From: Omnitrophica WOR_2 bacterium RIFCSPLOWO2_12_FULL_51_8
GTDB lineage: Bacteria > Omnitrophota > Gorgyraeia > Gygaellales > Profunditerraquicolaceae
Assembly: GCA_001805895.1 (NCBI GenBank)
Contig: MHHD01000069.1
Coordinates: 1-18,675, forward strand
Direction of reading: 5' to 3'
DNA length: 18,675 nt
Of the stretch, positions 1-6,660 are shown in pieces; position 1 is the stretch's first letter, and the number at the start of each line of letters is the position of its first letter. The notes under the pieces are model-generated. The model was not told the DNA's origin and ran no database searches. It saw only the letters and a list, made by a program, of their open reading frames with translations. A program made the position numbers and the translations under genes.

Positions 1-670
1 CTAAGATTTTATTCGGCTGCTCTGCCTGCTTGATTTTCTCCAGAGCGGTGATTGCGCTTCCCGGCGCAAAGCCTGCCCGCCAGGCATACCTTACCCCTAA
101 TTTGTCCGCGAAATATTCGTCCTGCCGGCTGTACCCCAGGGAGATTAAGTTATAGACTGTGCCTGAGGCGTCGGCGATGCTGGAGGCCGCCTCCTGATTT
201 TTGCCTCCGGCGCCGGCTAAGGCAAGCGCGATGATCAATTGGAAGGCCATGCCTGACTGAACCTTCTTTACCGCATGCTTTGCCGCCACGTGCCCCACCT
301 CATGCCAGAGGCCAAAGGCCCGCTCATCGTCATTAAGTTTATCCAGGAGGCCTTTATTGATATAAACAAACCCGCCCGGCAGGGACAAGGCGTTTAATTC
401 CGGATCGTCAATGACATTAAATTCGTAAGGGATATTGGTGCGGTCGCAGACTAAGGCGATGCGCCTGCCCATCCATCTAACGCGCCCTAAATCCGCCGCA
501 TCCCGGTAGATTTTTTGTTTCTTCGCTAACTCCGCGGCTACATTTCTGCCCAAGGAGACCTCAGTGGCGTCATTAATCAGGATGACTTCCTTCCTCTGTG
601 TAGCCGGGTTATACACCGTCGCGCAGCCGGAAAGCAATAAACTCAAAATTATCAGTAAGCCTCTTCTCAT
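1..670 (-). CDS. M48-family metallopeptidase, predicted lipoprotein (3' end cut by window edge)
   Basis: The minus strand stays open from ATG at 670 to the left edge with no stop, giving 223 residues of an incomplete protein. The N-terminus is a lipoprotein signal: two Arg, a hydrophobic stretch, then LLSGC with the lipidated Cys at residue 16. Residues 123-127 are HEVGH, the HExxH zinc motif of M48 peptidases, and SRQDEYFAD around residue 185 supplies the expected third ligand (Glu185). The family includes periplasmic BepA/LoiP-like enzymes that act on outer-membrane proteins, so a periplasmic membrane-anchored protease is inferred. A C-terminal repeat domain, if any, lies outside the window. 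No good Shine-Dalgarno is visible before the start, and a palindromic repeat ends only 16 nt upstream. Confidence 0.88.
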   Translation of the reverse strand, partial: MRRGLLIILSLLLSGCATVYNPATQRKEVILINDATEVSLGRNVAAELAKKQKIYRDAADLGRVRWMGRRIALVCDRTNIPYEFNVIDDPELNALSLPGGFVYINKGLLDKLNDDERAFGLWHEVGHVAAKHAVKKVQSGMAFQLIIALALAGAGGKNQEAASSIADASGTVYNLISLGYSRQDEYFADKLGVRYAWRAGFAPGSAITALEKIKQAEQPNKIL

Positions 671-685
671 CTTACGCTACTATCG

Positions 686-733
686 TAGGGACTGGTACCG
701 TCACTCGCCTGACTCAAGCGGTACCTGTCCCTA
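686..733. repeat. Palindromic dispersed repeat, copy 1
   Basis: The 15-nt arms TAGGGACTGGTACCG (686-700) and CGGTACCTGTCCCTA (719-733) pair with one mismatch around an 18-nt loop. A related hairpin lies at 2172-2218, with matching loop words (CACTCGCCT here, CACTTGCCT there). It falls in the 5' leader of the M48 gene. No gene is seen between 671 and 890. Confidence 0.8.
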
Positions 734-757
734 AAGTTTCTCCATAATTCTATCGTC

Positions 758-785
758 ATTGCGAGGCACGAAGTGCCGAAGCAAT
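758..785. repeat. Short palindromic repeat (ATTGCGAG...GAAGCAAT type)
   Basis: The outer arms ATTGC (758-762) and GCAAT (781-785) enclose the inner arms GCAC and GTGC around GAA. From general knowledge, very similar palindromes are dispersed in many copies in diverse bacterial genomes. Only one copy is in this window. Confidence 0.6.
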
Positions 786-890
786 CCCGTTTTTGAGATG
801 CTTCGGTGAATTCTGGTGACATTGGACTTAATTACTGATTAAGCAATATATCTCCAGAATCTGCTACGACGCATTCAGGTATCCTCCCTC

Positions 891-2054
891 TTACAACACC
901 CTTCCTGCCCACAGCTCCTGCAAAAAAATCTTCCACGGCAAAATCATTATCTTACCGTGTATTCTTTTCTCCTTTTCATTGCAGACTACGATTGCCCGCT
1001 TCGGTGAATACGCCTGAATAAAGGCCCCCAGGCCGTTCATCTCCCTTTTGCCAACGCGGCTGACCCCTTTTATTTCTATAGCAGCCTCTCCAACGCCAAG
1101 CACAAAATCCACTTCCAGGCCGGTTTTTGTCCTCCAAAAATTTATCGCAAAATCTTTGCCCTTATACGACCTGAAGGCGACTATCTCCATAAGCATAAAA
1201 TGCTCAAATGCCTTTCCAAATTCAGGCCCTTTTTGTTCTCTAATGCTCCGCTTAGTCAAATAACCGGCGACACCCACGTCAAACATATAATACTTCGGCG
1301 CCTTGGTGATCACCTGCCGCGATTGTATTTTCTTAAAAGGCTCAACCCTGATAGCCAGAAGCGTATCTACGAGGATTTGATAATTTTCTTTAACTGTTTT
1401 GGCGTCTATTCCGCAATCGCGCGCGATGTTGGCATAATTGGTTATCTCGCCATGAGAATATCCAAAGGCGTCAAAAAACCTTGAAAATGCCGGAATGTTG
1501 CGTGTCAACCCCTCAGCGAAAACTTCTTCGCGTAAATAATCCTGCACATAAGCTGCTAAAGATTTTTTACAGTCTTCGTCGTTCTGCAAATAATGAAGCG
1601 GTATCAGGCCATGATTTAAAACGCACAGCAAATCTACATTCCCGATTTCCCGGCTGGCAAGCGGGAACAGCTCATAGCGCCATGCCCTGCCGCCTAGCAG
1701 ATTGGCATGCCCTCTCTTTAATTTTCTCGCGCTTGAACCGCAAAGCACAAACCTTAAACCCTTATTTTCTATCAGCCAGTGCACTTCATCAAGCGCCTGG
1801 GGAACCTTTTGCACTTCGTCAAGTATTATCGGATTTTTAAGCAGAGACGGCTTTTCCGCCAGCAGCCGCTCGCGCAAAAGCGAGGGGTTTTTGGAAATTT
1901 CAAGAAACAGGTCTGTCTTCAAAAAATCATACACTATGCTATCCGGAAACCTTTCCTTTAAATAAGTGGTCTTGCCTGTCTTTCTGGCTCCCCACAAGAA
2001 TGCCGATTGCTGCCGGGGAAGCTTCATCTCCAACATTCTTTTGATATTCTGCAT
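891..2054 (-). CDS. AAA ATPase with DUF4143 domain
   Basis: This is a 387-residue protein of the widespread AAA_14/DUF4143 family. It has a Walker A GARKTGKT (22-29), a Walker B with LDE (78-80) in PIILDEVQKVP, and a sensor-like segment FVLCGSSARKL (102-112) followed by LLGGRAWRYELFPL, which is characteristic of the family. The C-terminal half carries EVD (314-316) and EIK (327-329), the spacing seen in PD-(D/E)XK-like folds within DUF4143. The cellular role of the family is poorly defined; mobile or defence-associated functions have been suggested. The ATG at 2054 is supported by GGAGG at 2065-2069. The gene is monocistronic, with its own strong promoter and a palindromic operator candidate, which points to autoregulation. 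Confidence 0.9.
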   Translation of the reverse strand: MQNIKRMLEMKLPRQQSAFLWGARKTGKTTYLKERFPDSIVYDFLKTDLFLEISKNPSLLRERLLAEKPSLLKNPIILDEVQKVPQALDEVHWLIENKGLRFVLCGSSARKLKRGHANLLGGRAWRYELFPLASREIGNVDLLCVLNHGLIPLHYLQNDEDCKKSLAAYVQDYLREEVFAEGLTRNIPAFSRFFDAFGYSHGEITNYANIARDCGIDAKTVKENYQILVDTLLAIRVEPFKKIQSRQVITKAPKYYMFDVGVAGYLTKRSIREQKGPEFGKAFEHFMLMEIVAFRSYKGKDFAINFWRTKTGLEVDFVLGVGEAAIEIKGVSRVGKREMNGLGAFIQAYSPKRAIVVCNEKEKRIHGKIMILPWKIFLQELWAGRVL

Positions 2055-2085
2055 CTTAGACTAACCTCCATTTTGGTATTACCAT

Positions 2086-2103
2086 AATGGAGTATACTCC
2101 ATT
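2086..2103. promoter_or_regulatory. 18-bp perfect palindrome overlapping the -10 (operator candidate)
   Basis: AATGGAGTATACTCCATT is its own reverse complement and covers the TATACT -10 of the AAA gene. A further half-site (CTCCATTTT on the plus strand) lies at 2067-2075, just downstream of the start site. A repressor bound here would block polymerase directly. The cognate regulator is not evident in the window. Confidence 0.68.
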
Positions 2104-2119
2104 TTAGTTATTTTGTCAA
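2091..2119 (-). promoter_or_regulatory. Near-consensus sigma70-type promoter of the AAA/DUF4143 gene
   Basis: The minus strand has TTGACA at 2119-2114, exactly 17 nt, then TATACT at 2096-2091. The predicted start site is near 2084, giving a leader of about 30 nt with a GGAGG ribosome binding site. Confidence 0.82.
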
Positions 2120-2171
2120 GCGTGCTTCCAGACTTTTATCATATTGCAGGGACTGCCTCCGTCCCTTGTTG

Positions 2172-2218
2172 TAGGGACAGGCACCGCCACTTGCCTCCCT
2201 CAGGCGGTGCCTGTTCCT
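2172..2218. repeat. Palindromic dispersed repeat, copy 2
   Basis: The arms TAGGGACAGGCACCGCC (2172-2188) and GGCGGTGCCTGTTCCT (2203-2218) enclose a 14-nt loop. The element matches the repeat at 686-733 but carries GGCACC/GGTGCC where copy 1 has GGTACC/GGTACC, so pairing is kept. Immediately upstream, 2149-2165 holds a shorter GGGAC...GTCCC pairing. Confidence 0.8.
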
Positions 2219-2275
2219 TAAGCCTCTTTTTGACTGCCCGCTGGATTTTTTGGGTCCTGCCTTGTGGAAATTCTA

Positions 2276-2319
2276 GGACATCATACTTAATTCCGAATTA
2301 TGTAATGTATCCCGGAATT
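2276..2319. repeat. Degenerate palindromic element downstream of the 225-aa gene
   Basis: AATTCCG (2289-2295) and CGGAATT (2313-2319) are perfect 7-bp arms. They overlap a looser pairing of GGACATCATACTTAATT (2276-2292) with the segment at 2296-2312. It resembles decayed REP-type hairpins. It lies 9 nt past the stop of the 225-aa gene and could act as a 3' hairpin, but no T-run follows on the minus strand. Confidence 0.45.
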
Positions 2320-2327
2320 TGCAAAAT

Positions 2328-3005
2328 TTATAAATGCTGAAGTAATTTTTGAGATAAACGATGCAATTCTGGATTAGCGAGAGCGAAGACTCGTTTTTTT
2401 ACTACCCGCGAGAAATACTCCTTTTCGGTTTTTGTTAACTTCTCGTTACGTAGTTTCTTCAAAAACAATTCCTTTTGTTTCGGAGAAAAAACCTGTGAGA
2501 GCGAATATTCAAGCCCCATCGCCTCTTTTGCCGAAAGAAGATCGTCAAGATGGGCCTGCGTCTGCCTAAAATAATTATTGAATGTTACCTTTACTCTCTG
2601 AACAGACATAACGTCTCCCTGGACAGCAAAATCCCGGTTATTTCTTAAAGCCGAAAGGCACCTCTCATAATGCTGCCTCAGATCTTTCTTTTTGAAGAGC
2701 GCATATAGCCTGTCAGCCCAGGAAAATTTTAAGCCCAGTGTCTTATAAAGCGCAAGTGAAAATAACACTAATAAGCCAAGATTTAACTTATCAGAAGGCG
2801 CTCTAAGATATCCCTCCGTTTTATAGTAATCAAACAACCCCTTCTCGGAGCTATTAGCCAAAGCAACCGGAAATCCTTCCCAGAGCTTCATCTCGTGAGA
2901 TTTAACCAAGTCTGCGAGGGTTAAATTAACCTCTGCCTCTTTCTCCGCTTCTAAAAGCGGAAAACCCAATGCCGCTAATCTTTTTAAAAGATTCTCTTTC
3001 CCCAT
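2328..3005 (-). CDS. Unrecognised 225-aa protein, second gene of a two-gene unit
   Basis: I do not recognise a family. The protein is soluble-looking, rich in Lys, Leu and charged residues, with no signal peptide. One moderately hydrophobic helix, NLGLLVLFSLALYKTLGL, sits near residues 75-92. The C-terminal half is strongly basic and predicted helical (LKKLRNEKLTKTEKEYFSRVVKKR), which could suit nucleic-acid binding; that is inference. ATG at 3005 is preceded by AAGGAAG and lies 1 nt after the stop of the 46-aa gene, so the two are translationally coupled. A small upstream gene, tight coupling, an operator-rich promoter and AT-rich DNA together resemble a toxin-antitoxin or other small accessory module, but no catalytic motif is visible. 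Confidence 0.75.
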   Translation of the reverse strand: MGKENLLKRLAALGFPLLEAEKEAEVNLTLADLVKSHEMKLWEGFPVALANSSEKGLFDYYKTEGYLRAPSDKLNLGLLVLFSLALYKTLGLKFSWADRLYALFKKKDLRQHYERCLSALRNNRDFAVQGDVMSVQRVKVTFNNYFRQTQAHLDDLLSAKEAMGLEYSLSQVFSPKQKELFLKKLRNEKLTKTEKEYFSRVVKKRVFALANPELHRLSQKLLQHL

Positions 3006-3006
3006 T

Positions 3007-3147
3007 CTATGCCGCTTCCTTTTTAATCAATCTTAAAAAATGTCCCCAGTTTTTAATTATACTTTCTTCGGATACATCATAAGAGGCCGTTTCCCGAAAT
3101 CGCTTTTCCAATTTCGCCAGATCTATCTCGCTTCTTTTACTCTCCAT
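3007..3147 (-). CDS. Small 46-aa protein, first gene of the two-gene unit
   Basis: The reading frame is open from 3198, but that start lies upstream of the predicted transcription start. ATG at 3147 is therefore preferred and gives a 46-residue charged protein beginning MESKRSEIDLAKLEKRF. It is acidic and basic by turns, with no membrane segment and no clear helix-turn-helix, so it may be a short helical partner or antitoxin-like protein. No Shine-Dalgarno precedes the start; the codon itself sits in a palindrome (3146-3161). The stop TAG is 1 nt from the start of the 225-aa gene. I do not recognise a family. Confidence 0.62.
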   Translation of the reverse strand: MESKRSEIDLAKLEKRFRETASYDVSEESIIKNWGHFLRLIKKEAA

Positions 3148-3174
3148 ACAATATATTGTATAAATATATACAAT
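3146..3174. promoter_or_regulatory. Overlapping operator-like palindromes (ATACAA/TTGTAT)
   Basis: ATACAATATATTGTAT (3146-3161) is a perfect 16-bp palindrome covering the 46-aa start codon. It shares a half-site with a second inverted repeat, ATTGTATA-N4-TATACAAT (3155-3174). A further TATACAA half-site at 3190-3196 touches the -10. The array lies between the promoter and the coding region, as expected for a cooperatively binding autorepressor. Confidence 0.66.
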
Positions 3175-3186
3175 TCTCTGTATTAA

Positions 3187-3214
3187 AGTATACAACAAAA
3201 CCTAAATTTGTCAA
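3187..3214 (-). promoter_or_regulatory. Sigma70-type promoter of the 46-aa/225-aa unit
   Basis: The minus strand has TTGACA at 3214-3209, a 16-nt spacer, then TATACT at 3192-3187. The predicted start site is near 3180. This is the same hexamer pair as the AAA-gene promoter at 2091-2119. Confidence 0.75.
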
Positions 3215-3302
3215 GGGGGTATTTTCTCACCTCTCGAGAAAAAGGGAACGTTTCTTTCCGGAACAGCTCAAGGGCAGCTTCCTGAACAAAATGGAAACTG
3301 TC

Positions 3303-3331
3303 TGTCTAACCTGTCTAACCTTTGTCTAACC
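3303..3331. repeat. Three copies of TGTCTAACC
   Basis: TGTCTAACC occurs at 3303-3311, 3312-3320 and, after two extra T, 3323-3331. It belongs to the same class of very short tandem arrays found inside genes elsewhere in this window. It also supplies the stop codon of the doubtful 61-codon ORF. Confidence 0.8.
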
Positions 3332-3511
3332 TCCTTTTTGTATAGTAACCGATTGAATAGACGTAATAAAACTACTGGGAAGAATGGCTCTTATAGCGCC
3401 AAGGAGAATATAGCCATCTTTTTCCTTGGAAGAGAATTCTGATCCAGTTATATGTAAAAAAGCAATCTCATTTATCTTTACCGTATCTACTATCTTTACA
3501 TTTATCACCAT
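3326..3511 (-). CDS. Doubtful 61-codon ORF
   Basis: The translation has protein-like composition (alternating hydrophobic and charged residues, for example VKIVDTVKINEIAFLHI). However, there is no Shine-Dalgarno, the start codon sits inside an 18-bp palindrome, and the stop lies in a tandem repeat. It may be a small gene or a remnant. No family is recognised. Confidence 0.25.
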   Translation of the reverse strand: MVINVKIVDTVKINEIAFLHITGSEFSSKEKDGYILLGAIRAILPSSFITSIQSVTIQKGG

Positions 3512-3523
3512 ATCGATATGGTG
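3506..3523. promoter_or_regulatory. 18-bp perfect palindrome at the 61-codon ORF start
   Basis: CACCATATCGATATGGTG is a perfect palindrome covering the ATG at 3511. It could be a regulator binding site or a small hairpin; no promoter hexamers around it are convincing. Confidence 0.4.
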
Positions 3524-3545
3524 TTCTGTAACTTCATAATAAATG

Positions 3546-5633
3546 TCATAATGTTACTCTTCCGGGGACACCCTGCCGATTGGATTCTGGGGTGTCCCCA
3601 AGATGGACCAAGATGGATGCTGCTGCCTTGACGATGTCGTTGACGGTAATCGCCTGCAGGCAGGTAAATTGCTTAACGCAGTTATGCGCCAGGCATTCGA
3701 TACAGCCGACATCTTTATGCAGGACAAAACTCTGCTTGCCTAACGGCCCCCAGCGCCGGGGGCTTAAGCCATCTTGGGCCCGGCCAAAGATGGCGATTAC
3801 CGGCACTTCCAGCGCAGCGGCGATATGCATTGGCCCGGAATCATTGCAGATAAAAATCCGGCAGCGCTTTAAAAGGCCGGCTAATTGGCCAAGCGAGGTC
3901 TTCCCCGCCAGGTTTATCGCCGGCTGATGCATCTTTTCCTGCGCCTGTTTTGCCAAGGCGATATCTTTCGGCCCGGCGACGATCACCACCCGCAGGCCGT
4001 AATCCTGCGCCAGCCGGTCAGCCGCCTGGGCAAAGCGCTCCGGCGGCCAGATCTTGGACGGACAGCTGGCCCCAGGATGGATTAGAAGCAGTTTATCAGA
4101 ATCCTTTACCCCCTGCTGGCGCAAAAATTCCGCTGCCCAAATTTCGGCTTCCTTTCTTAGCGGCATAAAAATGGCTTTATCTTGCGGCTCGATGCCTAAA
4201 TGCCTGACCAGGTCCAAGCTATATTCCAGTTCATGTTTTTGCCCCAATTGTTTTTTATGCTCCAATCTCTCAGTAAGCAAAAATCCCATCTTGCGGTCAT
4301 AGCCGACCCGGCGCGGTATCGCCGCCAAAAATGTTACCAGGTGCACCCGGTTCGTCGGATGCAAAACCAGCGCCAGCTCAAACCTTTTTTTCTTTAAATT
4401 TTGGGCAAACTTCCAAGATCGAGCCCAGCCACGGTGCTTGCCTTCTTTGTCGTAGATAATCGCCTCATCCAGATAAGGATTGCCGTCCACGATATCTTTG
4501 CCCTGGGGTGAAACCATCATCGCGATATAGGCAGAGGGGTATGCCTCTCTTAAGGCATTGATGACCGGAGTGGACAAAAGCACATCGCCGATCCTGTCGG
4601 TGCGCACGATTAAGATCCGCTTAAAAATATCTCTGGGTCGTGGGTCTTGGGCCGTGGGTCGTGGGTCAAATATATTTTTCACCTGTCTTAAGACATCGCC
4701 GGGCTTGATAAAATGCAGGCAGTTCAGGTGGCCGAAGCGGCACTGCGCCTTTTCGCAGGGCCGGCAGGCAATTTCTTTTTTCACTACTGCCTTGATCTCT
4801 GACCAAGGGCCGTATTTTGCCTCGTCAGTCGGACCAAAGATGGCGACAGTAGGGATATTCAAGTAGCTGGATAGATGCAGCACCGCGCTGTCATTGCTCA
4901 AGACGCAGGCGGCACGCTTTAGCAGCTGGGCAAGCTGGGTAAGGCTGGTCTTTCCGCAGAGGTCGATTAGCCGGTTGGAATAATGCGCATTGATATACTT
5001 GGCCGCCGGCAGATCGTCTTTATCACCCGCTAAAATTATCCGCGCGGAAAATTCTTTTTCCAAAAGGGGGGGCAATTGCGCGAATTTATCCTGCGGCCAG
5101 CGCTTCACCTGGCTGCGCGCCCCCGGCGCAACCACTATTATCTTGTCGGCGCTGGTGATATTATTTTCTCTGAATATGTTTTGAATATAATCTTCATCCT
5201 GTCGACTAATCCAAAGCGAATGATTCCCCGTAACATTTGGTAACCTTTGGTAACTTTTAGTAACCTTTAGTAACCTATGCAAATGCCTATCCCTCATATG
5301 CGCTATACTTTTCGGCGCAGAAATCGGCGCAGTCCTGTATTTTGCCGGCAGGAGCAGGCCGAAGAGGGTATTGCGCAGGTCAACCACCAAGGTGAATCCC
5401 TCTTTTTTCAATTCCTGGAACAGCCGGAAATTTTCCTTCCAAGTAGACCGCTTATGATAAATGACCAGCCGGGAAACCCTTGGATTATGCCGGAAGATTT
5501 CTTCGGCGCGCGGCCCGGCGATTACCGTAATCTCTGCCTGCGGGAAACTTGTGGCCAAACAATCCAATACCGGCAGGGTCAAGATTACATCGCCGATGTT
5601 GCTTAAAGTGATAAAAAGAATCTTATCAATCAT
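3546..5633 (-). CDS. Two-module GT9 (heptosyltransferase-like) fusion protein
   Basis: The 695-residue protein holds two complete GT-B family-9 modules. Module 1 (about 1-318) starts FITLSNIGDVILTLPVL and has VAPGARSQVKRWP and SNDSAVLHLSSYLNIPTVAIFGPTD. Module 2 (about 336-675) starts ILIVRTDRIGDVLLSTPV and has IHPGASCPSKIWP and CNDSGPMHIAAALEVPVIAIFG. Both end in a Cys-rich segment. GT9 enzymes transfer ADP-heptose or related sugars to the LPS inner core at the cytoplasmic face of the inner membrane; the exact sugar is not known here. A heptamer repeat forms the inter-module linker (322-333), a decamer repeat sits inside module 1 (119-135), and a hairpin encodes most of the last 20 residues. 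The start at 5633 follows AGGA and the previous stop by 4 nt. Confidence 0.9.
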   Translation of the reverse strand: MIDKILFITLSNIGDVILTLPVLDCLATSFPQAEITVIAGPRAEEIFRHNPRVSRLVIYHKRSTWKENFRLFQELKKEGFTLVVDLRNTLFGLLLPAKYRTAPISAPKSIAHMRDRHLHRLLKVTKSYQRLPNVTGNHSLWISRQDEDYIQNIFRENNITSADKIIVVAPGARSQVKRWPQDKFAQLPPLLEKEFSARIILAGDKDDLPAAKYINAHYSNRLIDLCGKTSLTQLAQLLKRAACVLSNDSAVLHLSSYLNIPTVAIFGPTDEAKYGPWSEIKAVVKKEIACRPCEKAQCRFGHLNCLHFIKPGDVLRQVKNIFDPRPTAQDPRPRDIFKRILIVRTDRIGDVLLSTPVINALREAYPSAYIAMMVSPQGKDIVDGNPYLDEAIIYDKEGKHRGWARSWKFAQNLKKKRFELALVLHPTNRVHLVTFLAAIPRRVGYDRKMGFLLTERLEHKKQLGQKHELEYSLDLVRHLGIEPQDKAIFMPLRKEAEIWAAEFLRQQGVKDSDKLLLIHPGASCPSKIWPPERFAQAADRLAQDYGLRVVIVAGPKDIALAKQAQEKMHQPAINLAGKTSLGQLAGLLKRCRIFICNDSGPMHIAAALEVPVIAIFGRAQDGLSPRRWGPLGKQSFVLHKDVGCIECLAHNCVKQFTCLQAITVNDIVKAAASILVHLGDTPESNRQGVPGRVTL
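3564..3599. repeat. Hairpin repeat forming the C-terminus of the GT9-GT9 gene
   Basis: GGGGACACCC (3564-3573) and GGGTGTCCCC (3590-3599) are perfect 10-bp arms around a 16-nt loop. They encode residues about 678-690, beyond the conserved GT9 fold, so the element probably replaced the original gene end. A short direct repeat (AAGATGGA twice, 3600-3618) adjoins it. Confidence 0.75.
4634..4668. repeat. Five-unit heptamer array in the GT9-GT9 linker
   Basis: Five consecutive 7-mers read TGGGTCG, TGGGTCT, TGGGCCG, TGGGTCG and TGGGTCA. On the coding strand they encode DPRPTAQDPRP, located exactly between the two GT9 modules. The same heptamer family is present in lpxK at 12675-12709. Confidence 0.9.
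5230..5279. repeat. Five-unit decamer array inside GT9 module 1
   Basis: Five consecutive 10-mers have the form GTAAC(A/C/T)TTT(G/A), the last slightly diverged. On the coding strand they encode about residues 119-135 (RLLKVTKSYQRLPNVTG), kept in frame. Confidence 0.9.
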
Positions 5634-5637
5634 ATTC

Positions 5638-6660
5638 CTATGTTACTATTTTTTCCAACACTTCATCCGGCGTGATCGCCTGCATACAGCGGTTATCTTT
5701 ACAATTAACTTCGTAACAGGGAATTTTACAGCCCACGTCCTTCTGCAGGACGATGGTGTTTTTATACGGATATGGCCCGGTTACCTCGACCGACGTGGGC
5801 CCGAAAAGTGCGATGATTTTTTTCGCCCCCACGCAGGAGGCGATATGCAGCGGCCCGCTATCGGCGCTGACAAAGACATCCGCCCTCCTGATCAACGCGC
5901 CTAACTGTTTCAGGTTAAAAGCGCCGCAGCTAACAATCGGCCGCTGTTTCATCCTTGCCATGATCTCCTCGGCGATCTTTGTGTCGCTATGGGAGCCGGT
6001 AATCACTACCCGGCAATTAAGCCGGTTGATTAATTTATCCGCCAGCTCCGCCCAGAATGCCGGCGGCCAGCGCTTAGGGCACCAATTCCCTCCCGGGTTG
6101 AGCGCCGCCACAAATTCCCCTTTTTTTACCGCTTGTTTTTTGAAAAAATTCTCTACGAAATCCGTATCTGCGGGGCCGATAAAGAATTCCGGGAACCGGT
6201 CTTCGACTTTCAGGCCGGCGGCGTCGATAATCTTCAGGTAATAATCGATGCGGTGCAGGCTGTCTTTCTTGGGGGGATGGATTTTTTTGGTGAGCAGGAA
6301 CGCCCGCTTGCGGGTATAGTAGCCAATCCTCTCGGTGATGCCCGCCAGCCGGCAGATCAGCGTCCGGCTGAATGACCGGTGCAGGAGAAACACCGTATCA
6401 AACTTTTTGGATTTCAACTGCCGGACAAAGCTTAATTTGGGCAACACGGATTTGTGCCGGTCATGCTCGTCAAAGATCATGATTTCATCCAGATGGGGAT
6501 TGCCTTTCAGGACCGGATAGCAGCGGCTGGGGATGACACAGGCAATAAAGCTGTCCGGAAAATTCCGCCGGATATTCCTGACGGCGGCGGTAGAAAACAA
6601 AACATCCCCCAGCCAGTTAACGTTAAAAATCATTATCCGTTTCCCTGGAGCGTTGATCAT
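5638..6660 (-). CDS. ADP-heptose:LPS heptosyltransferase (GT9, WaaF-like)
   Basis: A single-module GT9 protein of 340 residues, the normal family length. The N-terminal nucleotide-sugar fold begins IMIFNVNWLGDVLFSTAAV, where N-W-L-G-D resembles WaaF. ALNPGGNWCPKRWP (about 187-200) and SADSGPLHIASCVGAKKIIALFGPT are the family's substrate-binding loops. The C-terminus has GCKIPCYEVNCKDNRCM, four spaced Cys shared with the neighbouring GT9 modules. The expected role is adding heptose or a similar sugar to the Kdo-lipid A acceptor in the cytoplasm. The start ATG overlaps the deacetylase stop in ATGA. Whether it is WaaF, WaaC or a different GT9 cannot be settled by motif alone. Confidence 0.9.
   Translation of the reverse strand: MINAPGKRIMIFNVNWLGDVLFSTAAVRNIRRNFPDSFIACVIPSRCYPVLKGNPHLDEIMIFDEHDRHKSVLPKLSFVRQLKSKKFDTVFLLHRSFSRTLICRLAGITERIGYYTRKRAFLLTKKIHPPKKDSLHRIDYYLKIIDAAGLKVEDRFPEFFIGPADTDFVENFFKKQAVKKGEFVAALNPGGNWCPKRWPPAFWAELADKLINRLNCRVVITGSHSDTKIAEEIMARMKQRPIVSCGAFNLKQLGALIRRADVFVSADSGPLHIASCVGAKKIIALFGPTSVEVTGPYPYKNTIVLQKDVGCKIPCYEVNCKDNRCMQAITPDEVLEKIVT

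Larger units (their letters stand above)
3148..3545. other. AT-rich spacer between the GT9-GT9 gene and the two-gene unit
   Basis: This stretch of about 400 bases contains the promoter and operators of the two-gene unit, a triple TGTCTAACC repeat (3303-3331), a doubtful 61-codon ORF (3326-3511) and an 18-bp palindrome (3506-3523). I see nothing recognisable between 3215 and 3300. Confidence 0.6.

Noticed and set aside
52..234. Plus-strand ORF of 60 codons at the left edge
   Set aside because: It is antisense to the clear M48 reading frame, and its Arg/Pro/Cys-rich composition is typical of a shadow frame.
2113..2340. Plus-strand ORF of 75 codons in the gap before the AAA gene
   Set aside because: It runs through a promoter and two palindromic repeats, has no ribosome binding site and shows no protein-like pattern.
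3007..3198. Longer 63-aa version of the small gene
   Set aside because: The start at 3198 lies upstream of the predicted -10 and transcription start, so ATG 3147 is used instead.
4634..5279. CRISPR array
   Set aside because: The repeats are contiguous 7- and 10-mers without spacers and lie inside a coding frame; no cas gene is present.
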